DNA from: Planctomycetaceae bacterium
Lineage (GTDB): Bacteria; Planctomycetota; Planctomycetia; Gemmatales; Gemmataceae
Assembly (NCBI GenBank): GCA_013823135.1
Contig: PNLP01000035.1
Location: forward strand, 1 to 64,000
Direction of reading: 5' to 3'
DNA length: 64,000 nt
In this document: in pieces, positions 53,432 through 63,762 of the stretch
How the letters are laid out: the number at the start of each line of letters is the position of its first letter
Position numbering within the stretch: position 1 is the first letter of the stretch
Program-made: the position numbers and the translations under genes
Notes under the pieces: generated by a model
Told to the model about the DNA's origin: nothing
What the model saw: the letters and a program-made list of their open reading frames with translations, nothing else
Databases searched by the model: none

Positions 53432-55390
53432 ATGAGTTCTGAACAAGGCTCTCTCGCCACCCCAGTTGCCGGGATTAACGGTAGCACCAACGGCCACGCC
53501 CACAAGCATGTGCGCGAAACGGTCGATGCGGTTACGATTCGATTCGCAGGCGACTCCGGCGACGGTATGCAGCTCGCCGGCACGCAGTTCACCAACACCT
53601 CGGCGCTCGCCGGGAACGACATCGCGACGTTCCCCGACTTCCCCGCCGAGATCCGCGCACCAGCCGGCACGCTCGCCGGGGTGTCGGGGTTCCAGGTCCA
53701 CTTCAGTGCATCCGACATTCACACGCCCGGCGACGATCTCGACGCTCTGATTGTGATGAACCCGGCCGCCCTCAAGACCAACCTGAAAGATTTGCGATCG
53801 GGCGGCATCCTGATCGTCAACACCGACAACTTCGGCGTCTCCGACCTCGACAAGGCCCGGTACAAAATCAGCCCGCTCGAAGATAACAGCCTGAATGGCT
53901 ACCGTGTGGTGCGAGTTCCGGTCGCGAAACTCACCCGGCTTTCAGTGGCCGACTTCAAACTCAGCCCCAAGGAAGCCGACCGCTGCAAGAACTTCTTCGC
54001 ACTCGGTCTGGTCTACTGGCTCTACGAACGGTCGATGGATGTGACGCTGAAGTGGATTCGGGAGAAGTTCGCCAAGAACCCGCAGTACGTGAACGCGAAC
54101 ACGGCCGCCCTCAAGGCCGGCTACAATTACGGCGAAACGGTTGAACTCCTGCCGGTGCAGTATCAGGTCGCCAAGGCCAAGATCAGCCCAGGAACCTACC
54201 GCAAGATCACGGGCAACGAAGCCGCAGTTCTCGGTCTCGCAGCCGCCGCTCAACTCGCCAACAAAACCCTCGTCTACGGCAGCTACCCCATCACCCCTGC
54301 CAGCGGCATCCTCGAAGGACTTGCGGAACTCCGTCGGTACGGGGTGAAGACGTTCCAGGCAGAAGACGAAATCGCCGCGATCGGCGTGGCCATCGGCGCG
54401 AGCTACGGCGGTGCCATTGGCATCACCGGAACCAGCGGTCCGGGCGTCTGCCTCAAGAGCGAAGCCATCAACCTCGCGGTGATGACGGAACTCCCGCTCG
54501 TGATCGTGAACGTCCAACGTGGCGGCCCGAGCACCGGCCTGCCGACGAAGACGGAGCAGTCCGACCTACTGCAAGCGATGTTCGGGCGCAACGGCGACAG
54601 CCCGGTTGCCATCATCGCGCCTCAGTCGCCAGTCGATTGCTTCGACATGGCCATGGAAGCGATCCGCATTGCCACGCAGTTCATGTGCCCGGTCTTCTAC
54701 CTCTCCGATGGCTACATCGCGAACGGGTCCGAACCATGGAAACTTCCTGAGGTGGCGAAGCTCCCGAAGATCGAAATCAAGAACGCGACCGAGCCCAACA
54801 GCGCCGGCTGGAGTGGCCCCGGCCACGAGAACGGCGACGAAGAATCCAAGGGGAAGGGTGCGACGTTCTTGCCATACAAGCGAGACGAATTGCTTGCCCG
54901 TCCGTGGGCGATTCCTGGCACTCCTGGCCTCGAACACCGCATCGGCGGCATCGAAAAGCAGGACGTGACCGGCAACATCAACTACGAGCCGGCCAACCAC
55001 GAGCACATGACCCACACGCGGGCCAAGAAGATCGAGAACATCGCGCTGACGATTCCCGATCTCGAAGTGACCGGCGATCAGGATGCCGACTTGCTTGTGG
55101 TCGGTTGGGGTGGTACATACGGCTCGATCACAACGGCCGTGGAGCGGTCACGCAAGCGGGGTCTGAAGGTGGCACAAGTCCACTTCCGGTACCTGAACCC
55201 GATGCCGAAGAACACCGAGGCGGTGTTGAAGCGGTTCAAGAAGATTCTGGTGCCTGAGTTGAACAGTGGGCAACTCAACTGGCTGCTCCGAGCCAAGTAC
55301 CTCGCGCCGGCCGAGGGGTTGAACAAGGTGCAGGGCAAGCCATTCCTCGTGTCCGAGATCGAGGCAGCCATCGAGAAAATGGTGAAGTGA
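53432..55390 (+). CDS. korA: 2-oxoacid:ferredoxin oxidoreductase, fused gamma-alpha subunit
   Basis: A 652-residue protein. Residues about 30-215 are the gamma domain (VTIRFAGDSGDGMQLAGTQF; FPDFPAEIRAPAGTLAGVSG; LIVMNPAALKTNL) and 235-650 the alpha pyrimidine-binding domain (VYGSYPITPASGILEGLAEL; GGAIGITGTSGPGVCLKSEA; VNVQRGGPSTGLPTKTEQSD) with the C-terminal TK C domain (LLVVGWGGTYGSITTAVERS). The FPDFPAEIRAP block is seen in 2-oxoglutarate or general 2-oxoacid enzymes of aerobes. With the beta subunit it oxidatively decarboxylates a 2-oxoacid to acyl-CoA and reduced ferredoxin. The beta gene follows after a palindrome. Preference for 2-oxoglutarate is likely, not proven. Confidence 0.94.
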   Translation: MSSEQGSLATPVAGINGSTNGHAHKHVRETVDAVTIRFAGDSGDGMQLAGTQFTNTSALAGNDIATFPDFPAEIRAPAGTLAGVSGFQVHFSASDIHTPGDDLDALIVMNPAALKTNLKDLRSGGILIVNTDNFGVSDLDKARYKISPLEDNSLNGYRVVRVPVAKLTRLSVADFKLSPKEADRCKNFFALGLVYWLYERSMDVTLKWIREKFAKNPQYVNANTAALKAGYNYGETVELLPVQYQVAKAKISPGTYRKITGNEAAVLGLAAAAQLANKTLVYGSYPITPASGILEGLAELRRYGVKTFQAEDEIAAIGVAIGASYGGAIGITGTSGPGVCLKSEAINLAVMTELPLVIVNVQRGGPSTGLPTKTEQSDLLQAMFGRNGDSPVAIIAPQSPVDCFDMAMEAIRIATQFMCPVFYLSDGYIANGSEPWKLPEVAKLPKIEIKNATEPNSAGWSGPGHENGDEESKGKGATFLPYKRDELLARPWAIPGTPGLEHRIGGIEKQDVTGNINYEPANHEHMTHTRAKKIENIALTIPDLEVTGDQDADLLVVGWGGTYGSITTAVERSRKRGLKVAQVHFRYLNPMPKNTEAVLKRFKKILVPELNSGQLNWLLRAKYLAPAEGLNKVQGKPFLVSEIEAAIEKMVK

Positions 55391-55396
55391 ATCAAT

Positions 55397-55469
55397 CGTT
55401 AGCCGCGACCCGAAGGGGAGCGCGGAGAATCAGCAATCGTGCCGCGCTCCCCTTCGGTTCGCGGCTACG
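55397..55469. repeat. Palindrome between alpha and beta oxidoreductase genes
   Basis: Left arm 55397-55425 and right arm 55442-55469 pair over 28 nt with one mismatch and one bulge; common core CCGAAGGGGAGCGCGG and a 16-nt loop. It begins 6 nt after the korA stop codon. It could attenuate transcription into the beta gene or stabilise the upstream mRNA. Confidence 0.7.
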
Positions 55470-55510
55470 AATCAACATACAACATACCCAAACATACCGA
55501 GGCTCTCCCA

Positions 55511-56557
<1,047 letters not shown>

Positions 56558-56600
56558 AACGCGGAATGCGGAGTGCGGAACGCGGAATTGAATACAACAG

Positions 56601-56640
56601 ACCCCGGCGGGAGGCGACTCCGGTCGGGGTTTCTGCTTTA
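56601..56640 (+). terminator. Probable Rho-independent terminator inside a GCGGAAT-type repeat
   Basis: ACCCCG-GCG-GGAG, loop GCGA, CTCC-GGT-CGGGGT followed by TTTCTGCTTT. An outer pair GCGGAATT (56582-56589) and AATTCCGC (56640-56647) extends the structure; left of it are repeats of GCGGAATG, GCGGAGT and GCGGAAC. It lies 43 nt after the korB stop codon. Confidence 0.6.
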
Positions 56641-56674
56641 ATTCCGCGCTCCGAGTTCCCAACTCCACGTTTCT

Positions 56675-57187
56675 ATGCGTTGTCCCGTTTGCGAAACTGT
56701 GAATCCGCCCGGGGCCGATGTTTGCGCGTCGTGTCAGACGCCACTCACATCGTTCGACGCCCCGATTGCGCAAGGGCCGCTCGAAACGAATCTGCTCACC
56801 AGCCCCGTCTCGATCCTGGAACCGCGACCACCCGTCACCGTGCCGGCGACTGCCACCCTCGGCGATGCAATCAAACAATTGATCGACTTGCACGTGGGTG
56901 CGGTGCTGGTCACCGGCATCGATGGCGAGTTGGTCGGCATCCTGACCGAGCGTGACTTCCTGACGAAAGTCGCCGGCGTTGCGGGCTACGATCAACTCCC
57001 CGTCACTCAGTTCATGACACCGTCTCCCGAAACGGTGAAGCCCACGGACGTTCTCGCCGTTGCACTCAGCAAGATGGACGCGGGGGGCTATCGGCACCTG
57101 CCAGTCGTTGTCGCGGGAAAGCCGGTGGGCGTCATCTCAGTTCGCGACGTGTTGCGGCACCTCACCGCTCTCGGTCCCGACGTGTAA
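56675..57187 (+). CDS. CBS-domain protein with N-terminal zinc ribbon
   Basis: A 170-residue protein. Cys3, Cys6, Cys17 and Cys20 (CPVC, CASC) form a zinc ribbon. Two CBS domains follow at about 45-100 (TLGDAIKQLIDLHVGAVLVT; GELVGILTERDFLTKVAG) and 108-168 (FMTPSPETVKPTDVLAVALS; GKPVGVISVRDVLRHL). CBS pairs bind adenosine nucleotides and regulate a partner. There is no catalytic domain, so it probably senses energy state and acts on another protein. It follows korB after a terminator-like structure; a link to the oxidoreductase is possible but not shown. Confidence 0.92.
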   Translation: MRCPVCETVNPPGADVCASCQTPLTSFDAPIAQGPLETNLLTSPVSILEPRPPVTVPATATLGDAIKQLIDLHVGAVLVTGIDGELVGILTERDFLTKVAGVAGYDQLPVTQFMTPSPETVKPTDVLAVALSKMDAGGYRHLPVVVAGKPVGVISVRDVLRHLTALGPDV

Positions 57188-57227
57188 CCGCATCCCGACG
57201 GCTTTCGCAGACGATTCCAAATCCTTC

Positions 57228-58412
57228 TCAGTAGCGGATGTCGAGGCCGAGGGTGATGCCTTGCGCCCAGAAACTGGTGTCGTTGAACGACACAACGGGA
57301 CGCGGCGTGCCAGCCAGTGTGCCCCCGAAGAACTGCGAGGGGTTGATCGTGCGATCGATCTGGTCGCCGGGCCGAACCACATTGTTGATCCAGAGGAAGT
57401 TGTAACCCGTGTAGAGTCGCACGTGCTGAGTCAGATTCACACCGAAGTTCAGGTTCACCTCGGGCATCCAGGCGAAGGTATTGCGAGTGTGGCTGCCGAT
57501 GTTGGTCGGCAAGGCATAGACGCCGCCGAGATAGGTACGGTCGAATGCCGGGGTAACCTGCCGGAAGGAACCGGACACGTCGATGTCTTGATGGACGTTG
57601 CCGATGGCGATCTTGCAGGTGCCGTTGACGAAGAACAACCCGCGCGATGCTTCGAACCGGGCACCGAGTTGCCCGCCCACGAACTGGTTTCGGGTCGCGA
57701 ATGTGTCGTTGATCGTGTAGTCATTCTGGATGGTGGGTGGAATTGTTGGGCTATCAGTATGCAGGTTGAGGCTCTCCTGCAAATCGAGGTAGCGGGCTCC
57801 GACGAGCAAATCAAATCGGCGATTGGCAGTGGCCCGCAGGTTGTACAGGCCGTTGAGTTCGATGCCTTGCAACCGTGTGGACAGCGAGAGCGTGGTGACG
57901 CTCGAAAAAGCCCCTGGGATGGCCAGAGTAAAGAACGATTCCGGCGTCCCGCCTCCCGGACTCGGGAAGGCATACGGATTACCCGTTCCAGTGGAGCCGG
58001 GAGCACCGCTAGCGATGTCCGACTTGTTGTCCGTCTGCTGTGACAGGAAGAAGTAATTCGCCTCTATCCCAAACCGCCGTTCAGAACCCAGTGCCATGCC
58101 GAGGGTGAACCGACCACCGTGGTGGGGCTGTGCGTCAAATGGAGCGTTGTTGCCGAGGAGAATGGCTGTTCCGGTTGTACCAAGTGGGCCGGTACTGAGG
58201 ACGGGCGAGGGAACCGTTTGACGCTGCGTCCACCAGTAGAGATATTCGCTGCTCCCCCAGAACCGTGGGCTCGATGGGGATTCAATCAACAAGGCGGAAA
58301 TGTCAGGTTGGCCACCAGGGACAGGTTCGGAGACGACTCGATCTTGAGCCGAGATCACTCCCGCGCTCGCGACGAACGCCAGGGCGATTGCCAGGATTCG
58401 ATTCGAACTCAT
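57228..58412 (-). CDS. BBP7 family outer-membrane beta-barrel protein
   Basis: A 394-residue protein. It has a Sec signal (AIALAFVASAGVISAQ) and many alternating hydrophobic strands with aromatic ends, closing with a C-terminal aromatic residue (LGLDIRY). The segment SPRFWGSSEYLYWWTQRQ and the terminal blocks FGVNLTQHVRLYTGYNFLWI, NNVVRPGDQIDRTINPSQ match the planctomycete BBP7 family. Function: a presumed outer-membrane barrel, role unknown. GGAG 7 nt before the ATG. It stands alone. Confidence 0.9.
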   Translation of the reverse strand: MSSNRILAIALAFVASAGVISAQDRVVSEPVPGGQPDISALLIESPSSPRFWGSSEYLYWWTQRQTVPSPVLSTGPLGTTGTAILLGNNAPFDAQPHHGGRFTLGMALGSERRFGIEANYFFLSQQTDNKSDIASGAPGSTGTGNPYAFPSPGGGTPESFFTLAIPGAFSSVTTLSLSTRLQGIELNGLYNLRATANRRFDLLVGARYLDLQESLNLHTDSPTIPPTIQNDYTINDTFATRNQFVGGQLGARFEASRGLFFVNGTCKIAIGNVHQDIDVSGSFRQVTPAFDRTYLGGVYALPTNIGSHTRNTFAWMPEVNLNFGVNLTQHVRLYTGYNFLWINNVVRPGDQIDRTINPSQFFGGTLAGTPRPVVSFNDTSFWAQGITLGLDIRY

Positions 58413-58776
58413 TGACGTACTCCATTACATGAAACAGCTTCGGCCCCCTGGCGAATCACACGGGCAAGTGGAGAGGGTAATCGCCAGGAGAGCGACGAAG
58501 TTGAGGCTTCCATACCTCGTTGAGTGTCAGATCGGCCGACGGCAAGTCGCCCGATGAAAGCCCGCATAAGGTTCGCCGTCTGAAGGTTGTGTTCGAGGTG
58601 GAAATTCCGAGCAACGATCACAACTGGTATCTTTGGAAGGATCCCCAATCCCGGGCATTCTGGGTCGCTGCAGAAAACTGAAGCCTTGAGGCTGTAGCAT
58701 CTCGCGTCGCGTTCTTCGACGGGTTATAATGCTACTCTCACCAACCGAATCCGCCCCACAACCCACGTTTGTTTCC
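58413..58776. promoter_or_regulatory. Intergenic region with a consensus -10 box before the second PSCyt/PSD1 gene
   Basis: The 364 nt between the divergent BBP7 and PSCyt/PSD1 genes hold no gene. TATAAT at 58725-58730 lies 46 nt before the ATG at 58777, a good -10 candidate for the rightward operon; no -35 hexamer was found at 16-18 nt. Confidence 0.4.
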
Positions 58777-61311
58777 ATGCGAATATCTCTCGCCATCGCA
58801 TGTGCGGTCCTGTCCGTTTCGTTCGCGAATGCCGCAGAACCCGCCACGCCATCAAAGGTTGATTTCAACCGCGAAGTGCGGGCAATCCTGGCGAACAATT
58901 GCCTCCAGTGCCACGGACCGGACGAGAAGACCCGCAAGGCAAAACTTCGGCTCGACATCCGCGAGGATGCCTTGAAAGCCGGTGCGTTCGTGCCCGGGAA
59001 GCCCGACGAGAGTGAACTCATCAAGCGAGTCTGCACGACCGACACGGAACTGCGGATGCCACCGGAGAAGTTGAAGAAGCCGGCGATCACCCCGGCCGAG
59101 ATCGCCATCCTGAAGCGGTGGATCGCCGAGGGCGCGAACTACTCCGACCACTGGTCGTTCACGCCACTCAAACGGCCCGCCGTGCCCAAGGTCGATAACC
59201 CCGCGTTCTCCGTCCGCAACGCGATCGACAACTTCATCCTGTACCGGTTGCAGCAAGAAGGTGTGAAGCCCGCAGCCGAGGCCGACCGCGTCACGCTCAT
59301 TCGCCGGCTTTACTTCGATCTCACCGGCTTGCCGCCAAGCCCGGAAGAAGTGCGAGCGTTTGTCGAGGATAAGGCACCAGACGCCTACGAGAAACTGGTT
59401 GAGAAACTACTCGCTTCGCCGCACCACGGTGAACGCCTCGCCGTGTGGTGGCTCGATCTCGTTCGCTACGCTGATTCCGCTGGCTACCACAGCGACAACC
59501 CCATCAACGTCTCGCCGTTCCGCGATTACGTCATCAAGTCCTTCAACACGAACAAGCCGTTCGACCAGTTCAGCATCGAGCAACTCGCGGGCGATTTGCT
59601 GCCCAACGCGACGCTCGAACAGCGGGTCGGCTCGGCTTACAACCGCTTGCTGCAAACCACGGAAGAGGGCGGCGCGCAGGCCAAGGAGTACATCGCGAAG
59701 TATGCCGCGGACCGCGTGCGGAACTACGGGCAAGTCTGGCTCGGCGGCACGATCATGTGTGCCGAGTGCCACAACCACAAGTTCGACCCTTACACGCAGG
59801 CCGACTTCTACTCGATCGCCGCGTTCTTCGCCGACATCCAGGAACCCGCAGTGGGGAATCGCGGCCCGGGAACGCCAGTGGCAAACGCCGAGCAAGAAGC
59901 AAAGATCAAGACTCTGGCCGATGCCATCACCGCAGCTCAGGCCAAGCTCGGAACGGCTGCCAAGGAGTTCGCGGAGAAGCCGGACGCGTTCGCGGATGTG
60001 GAGAAATGGACAAGCCCGCCTGTTGCGAAGAAGGCTCCCACGGTGGTCGTGGTTCCCGCCGATGTGAAGTCGATCATCGCCAAGAAGCCGGCCGAACGCA
60101 CCCCCGCAGAATTGGCGAAACTCGCCGCGTTCGCACAGATCAACGCTCCGGCCCTCAAGCCCGAACGCGATGCGATTGCGGCCGCGACCAAGGCCAAGAC
60201 CGACTACGAGACCACGTTGCCGCGTGTGCTGATGAGCGTCAGCGGCCCGCCGCGAACGGTGCGGATTCTTCCGCGTGGCAACTGGCAGGACGACAGCGGC
60301 CCCGTGATGACACCGAAGACGCCCGGCTTCCTCCCACCGTTGCCCGCGAACGCCGACCCGAAGACTCGCCACACGCGACTTGATCTGGCGAAGTGGAGCA
60401 TCTCACCCGAGAACCCGCTGACAGCCCGCGTGACCGTGAACCGCCTCTGGCGACTCTTCTACGGCAACGGCATCGCCCGTTCGCTCGAAGAATCCGGCAC
60501 GCAGGGGCCGTTGCCGTCGCACCCTGAGTTGCTGGACTGGCTCGCGACCGAATTCCAGACGAAGTGGGACGTGCGGCACATGATCCGGCTGATGGTCACG
60601 TCCTCGACGTACCGGCAATCCTCTGCGGAAACGCCTGCGATTCGTGAACGCGATTTGACCAACAAGCTGTTTGCTCGGCAGGCACGCGCTCGACTCGATG
60701 CCGAGTTCGTCCGCGATACGGCACTCGCGGTGAGCGGTCTGCTGAATCGCGAGATCGGCGGCGCGAGCGTGAAGCCGTTCCAACCCGCGGGTTACTGGTC
60801 GGCGTTGAACTTCCCGACCCGTGAATGGCAGAAGGACGCTGGCGCGAAGGTGTATCGCCGCGGGATGTACACGCACTGGCAGCGTTCGTTCCCGCACCCG
60901 GCGATGGTGGCGTTCGATGCCCCGAGCCGCGAAGAAGCCGCGTGCGATCGGCCACGCTCGAACATCCCGCAGCAAGCGCTCGTGTTGCTGAACGATCCCG
61001 AGTTCGTGGAAGCCGCCCGCGTGTTCGGTCAGAAGGCGCTCGCCGAGGGTGGCAAGGACGACCCTGCCCGCATCGCCTGGGCCTTCGAGCGAGCGACGGG
61101 TCGCAAGCCGAACGAGAAAGAAGCGGGACTCCTGGCGTCGTTGCTGGCGAAGCACCGCACCGAGTTCGCCGCGAAGCCTGCCGAGGCGAAGGCACTGCTG
61201 GCGATCGGCGACACGCCCGCGCCGAAGGACGCCAAGCCCGAGGAAGTCGCGGCATGGACGAACGTCTGCCGCGTGATCCTGAACTTGCACGAAACCATCA
61301 CGCGGCAATAA
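58777..61311 (+). CDS. PSCyt1/PSCyt2/PSD1 (DUF1549/DUF1553) planctomycete cytochrome protein
   Basis: An 844-residue secreted protein, second of its kind here. ATG 58777 starts the signal peptide MRISLAIACAVLSVSFANAA; the frame extends to 58729. PSCyt1 has CLQCH at 42-46 and the block LRLDIREDALKAGAFVPGKP; PSCyt2/DUF1549 has LIRRLYFDLTGLPPSPEEVR and HHGERLAVWWLDLVRYADS; a second haem motif is CAECHNHKFDPYTQADFY. A charged linker with Lys- and Ala-rich repeats follows, then PSD1/DUF1553 (ARVTVNRLWRLFYGNGIARS; NIPQQALVLLNDPEFVEAAR). It pairs with the DUF1501 gene downstream across a palindrome. No XylR-like regulator is beside this copy. Confidence 0.94.
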   Translation: MRISLAIACAVLSVSFANAAEPATPSKVDFNREVRAILANNCLQCHGPDEKTRKAKLRLDIREDALKAGAFVPGKPDESELIKRVCTTDTELRMPPEKLKKPAITPAEIAILKRWIAEGANYSDHWSFTPLKRPAVPKVDNPAFSVRNAIDNFILYRLQQEGVKPAAEADRVTLIRRLYFDLTGLPPSPEEVRAFVEDKAPDAYEKLVEKLLASPHHGERLAVWWLDLVRYADSAGYHSDNPINVSPFRDYVIKSFNTNKPFDQFSIEQLAGDLLPNATLEQRVGSAYNRLLQTTEEGGAQAKEYIAKYAADRVRNYGQVWLGGTIMCAECHNHKFDPYTQADFYSIAAFFADIQEPAVGNRGPGTPVANAEQEAKIKTLADAITAAQAKLGTAAKEFAEKPDAFADVEKWTSPPVAKKAPTVVVVPADVKSIIAKKPAERTPAELAKLAAFAQINAPALKPERDAIAAATKAKTDYETTLPRVLMSVSGPPRTVRILPRGNWQDDSGPVMTPKTPGFLPPLPANADPKTRHTRLDLAKWSISPENPLTARVTVNRLWRLFYGNGIARSLEESGTQGPLPSHPELLDWLATEFQTKWDVRHMIRLMVTSSTYRQSSAETPAIRERDLTNKLFARQARARLDAEFVRDTALAVSGLLNREIGGASVKPFQPAGYWSALNFPTREWQKDAGAKVYRRGMYTHWQRSFPHPAMVAFDAPSREEAACDRPRSNIPQQALVLLNDPEFVEAARVFGQKALAEGGKDDPARIAWAFERATGRKPNEKEAGLLASLLAKHRTEFAAKPAEAKALLAIGDTPAPKDAKPEEVAAWTNVCRVILNLHETITRQ

Positions 61312-61321
61312 CGAACATCGT

Positions 61322-61394
61322 TTAGCGCTCGCCCCAGCGGGGCGGTGCGTTTCCATCGCACATACACCGCCGCCCCGCTGGGGGCGGCCGCTAA
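61322..61394. repeat. Palindrome between PSCyt/PSD1 and DUF1501 genes
   Basis: Left arm from 61322 (TTAGCGCTCGCCCC, then AGCGGGGCGG) and right arm ending 61394 are inverted copies with a single-base bulge and a few mismatches, separated by about 24 nt. It starts 10 nt after the stop of the PSCyt gene and ends 11 nt before the DUF1501 ATG. The general layout and the CGTT(T)AGC.GC ends recall the palindrome at 55397. Confidence 0.65.
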
Positions 61395-61405
61395 CCGGAG
61401 ACACC

Positions 61406-62818
61406 ATGAACCTCGACGCAATCAAACTGCACAAGCGCCGCACGTTCCTTACGCAAGCCTGCCGGGGGGTCGGTGCCGTCGCGCTCGGATCGCTGTTCGG
61501 CAATGCGAACGCGGCCGAGGATAAGTGGCGCGGCGTCGTCACCAAGCCGCACGTTCCGCCCAAGGCCAAGCGGGTCATCTTCATCGTGATGGCCGGCGGC
61601 GCGAGCCACCTTGAGATGTTCGACAACAAGCCGGAGTTGCTGAAGCAGCACGGCAAGCCGTTCCCCGAGAGCATAAGCAAGGGGCAGCCGATCGCGCAAC
61701 TTCAAGGCGCGAAGCTGACGTGCTTCGGGCCGCAATGGGGCTTCAAGAAGCAGGGCAAGAGCGGCCAGGAGATGAACGAACTGTTCACGCATCTCCCCGA
61801 AGTGGCCGACGACCTGTGCATCGTGCGATCGCTCCACACGGAGGCGATCAACCACGATCCTGCCCACACGTTCATGAACACGGGGAGCAGCGTGTCGGGG
61901 CGGCCCAGCATGGGCTCGTGGCTCACTTACGGCCTCGGGGCGGAGACCGACGACCTGCCGGGGTTCGTCGTGCTCACGTCGAGTCGCGGCGGGCAGATGC
62001 AGCCGATCGCGTCGCGGCAGTGGGCTTCGGGATTCCTCCCCGGTCGCTTCCAGGGGGTTCACCTCCGCGGGCAAGGCGACCCGGTGCTCTATCTCGCCAA
62101 CCCGAAGGGCGTGGGCCAGGATCAGCAGAAGGACGTGATCGACGCCGTGAGCCAGTTGAACCAGATTCACAACGGCGTGATCGACGATCCCGAAGTCGCC
62201 ACGCGAATCTCGCAGTACGAGATGGCATTCAAGATGCAGACCAGCGTGCCGGCGCTGATGGACTTCAAGAACGAACCAGCCAAGATTCTCGACATGTACG
62301 GCACGAAGGGAACGGATGGTTCCTTCGCGGCGAACTGCCTGCTGGCTCGCAAGCTCGCCGAGAAGGGCGTGCGGTTCATCCAGCTTTACAACCGCGACTG
62401 GGATCATCACGGCGGCGTGAAGGACGGCATCAAGGGGAAGATCACGGAGATCGACCAACCGCTCACGGCACTCATCAAGGATCTGAAGCGGCTCGGCATG
62501 TTCGACGACACGCTCATCGTGCTGACGGGCGAGTTTGGCCGCACGCCGATGTCGCAAGGCGGGAGTGGTCGCGATCACCATATGAAGGGATTCTCGGTCG
62601 TGCTCGCGGGCGGCGGCATCAAGGGCGGCACCAGCTACGGCGCGACCGACGAGTTCGGGTACAACGCCGTGGAAAACGTGTTCCCGGTTCACAACCTTCA
62701 CGCGACGATGCTGCACCTACTCGGCATCGACCACGAGCGCCTCACGGTGCGGTTCCAGGGCCGCGACTACCGCCTGACCGACGTTCATGGCCACGTCGTG
62801 AAAGAAATCCTGGCGTGA
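61406..62818 (+). CDS. DUF1501 family Tat-exported protein
   Basis: A 470-residue protein. KRRTFLTQACRGVGAVALGS near residues 10-30 is a twin-arginine signal. DUF1501 blocks: KRVIFIVMAGGASHLEMFDN, CIVRSLHTEAINHDPAHTFM, GEFGRTPMSQGGSGRDHH, and LHLLGIDHERLTVRFQGRD, parallel to the copy at 8632 with the same order and spacing. Same presumed alkaline-phosphatase-like fold and unknown activity. GGAG 5 nt before ATG. It is the partner of the PSCyt/PSD1 gene 94 nt upstream, with a palindrome between them. Confidence 0.94.
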   Translation: MNLDAIKLHKRRTFLTQACRGVGAVALGSLFGNANAAEDKWRGVVTKPHVPPKAKRVIFIVMAGGASHLEMFDNKPELLKQHGKPFPESISKGQPIAQLQGAKLTCFGPQWGFKKQGKSGQEMNELFTHLPEVADDLCIVRSLHTEAINHDPAHTFMNTGSSVSGRPSMGSWLTYGLGAETDDLPGFVVLTSSRGGQMQPIASRQWASGFLPGRFQGVHLRGQGDPVLYLANPKGVGQDQQKDVIDAVSQLNQIHNGVIDDPEVATRISQYEMAFKMQTSVPALMDFKNEPAKILDMYGTKGTDGSFAANCLLARKLAEKGVRFIQLYNRDWDHHGGVKDGIKGKITEIDQPLTALIKDLKRLGMFDDTLIVLTGEFGRTPMSQGGSGRDHHMKGFSVVLAGGGIKGGTSYGATDEFGYNAVENVFPVHNLHATMLHLLGIDHERLTVRFQGRDYRLTDVHGHVVKEILA

Positions 62819-62830
62819 CCTCGGATAGTG

Positions 62831-62889
62831 TTCACAAGCCCGCAGCGCGAGCAAGGTAGTGTCCCTTGCTCGCGCTGCGGGCTTGTGAA
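62831..62889. repeat. Perfect 26-bp palindrome 12 nt after the DUF1501 gene
   Basis: Arms 62831-62856 and 62864-62889 pair perfectly over 26 bp with a 7-nt loop TAGTGTC. It shares the core GAGCAAGGTAGTGTCCCTTG with the element at 63586 (GAGCGAGGTATTGTCCCTCG). No T-run follows. Likely a repeat element that can end transcription or protect the mRNA 3' end. Confidence 0.8.
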
Positions 62890-63034
62890 AATTCGATGCA
62901 CTTCTCACAACTGAGCTTCAAACCCCGTTCCAAACGCGATACCCTCCTACCCACTCAACACTCACCCAAACAACTCGGGTGAGTGTTGGAGTTGTTACGT
63001 CCAACACCTCGCCCATTCACACGGAGAAACTTCG

Positions 63035-63556
63035 ATGAAGTCGTTGAGCAGGTTCTGTGCGGCAGCACTAACGGTTGTAGTACTCGCACAAGCAGCCCCA
63101 GCACAAGAAGGACCGAAGGCTGGCCCGGAACACGACATCCTCAAAAAGATGGAGGGGAACTGGGACCTCGTGATGAAGTTCGGCGGCAACGAATCCAAGG
63201 GAACCGTGACGTACAAGATGGAACTCGGCGGGTTGTGGCTCGTCGGCTCGCTGGAAAGCGAACTGTTCGGGTCGAAGTTCACGGGCAAGAGCCTGGACAC
63301 CTACGATGCCGCGAAGAAGAAATACATCGGCGTGTGGGCCGATAGCATGGGAACACAACCGATGATGTTGGAGGGAACCTTCGACAAGGCGACAAAGGCT
63401 CTGACGATGAGCGGCGACGGACCCGGAATGGACGGCAAGCCCACAAAATACAAGTCCGTGACAACGATCACGGACGACAACACCATCAACTTCAGCATGT
63501 ACATCGGCGACGTGAAGGAGCCTTCGTTCACAATCGTGTACAAGAGGAAGAAGTGA
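63035..63556 (+). CDS. Secreted DUF1579 domain protein
   Basis: A 173-residue protein with a Sec signal (AAALTVVVLAQAAPAQ). The mature part matches DUF1579: 'HDILKKMEGNWDLVMKFGG', 'ELGGLWLVGSLESELFGSKF', 'KSLDTYDAAKKKYIGVWADS', the lipocalin-like beta barrel pattern of that family. Function unknown; such proteins are often encoded near oxidative stress or metabolism genes without a conserved context. GGAG lies 8 nt before ATG. It lies between two palindromes (62831 and 63586). Confidence 0.9.
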   Translation: MKSLSRFCAAALTVVVLAQAAPAQEGPKAGPEHDILKKMEGNWDLVMKFGGNESKGTVTYKMELGGLWLVGSLESELFGSKFTGKSLDTYDAAKKKYIGVWADSMGTQPMMLEGTFDKATKALTMSGDGPGMDGKPTKYKSVTTITDDNTINFSMYIGDVKEPSFTIVYKRKK

Positions 63557-63585
63557 CGGCTCAAAGCGAGCCTTTTCGTTCCAAA

Positions 63586-63640
63586 TCTGAGCCCGAGCGC
63601 CGAGCGAGGTATTGTCCCTCGCTTGGCGCTCGGGCTCGGA
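63586..63640. repeat. 24-bp palindrome 29 nt after the DUF1579 gene
   Basis: Arms 63586-63609 and 63617-63640 match as inverted repeats at 22 of 24 positions, both differences being G-T pairs in RNA; loop TATTGTC. Same arrangement and loop as the element at 62831. Confidence 0.75.
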
Positions 63641-63762
63641 CGTTATTACCCGTCACTCGTTACCCAGATGTTGCGCCACATACCGCGAAGGCTCGTTATA
63701 GTTCCGGTGTCGGGTAAAACCTGTCAACAATGGTTGGTCTACCTCAAAACCGGAGTCCTGTC

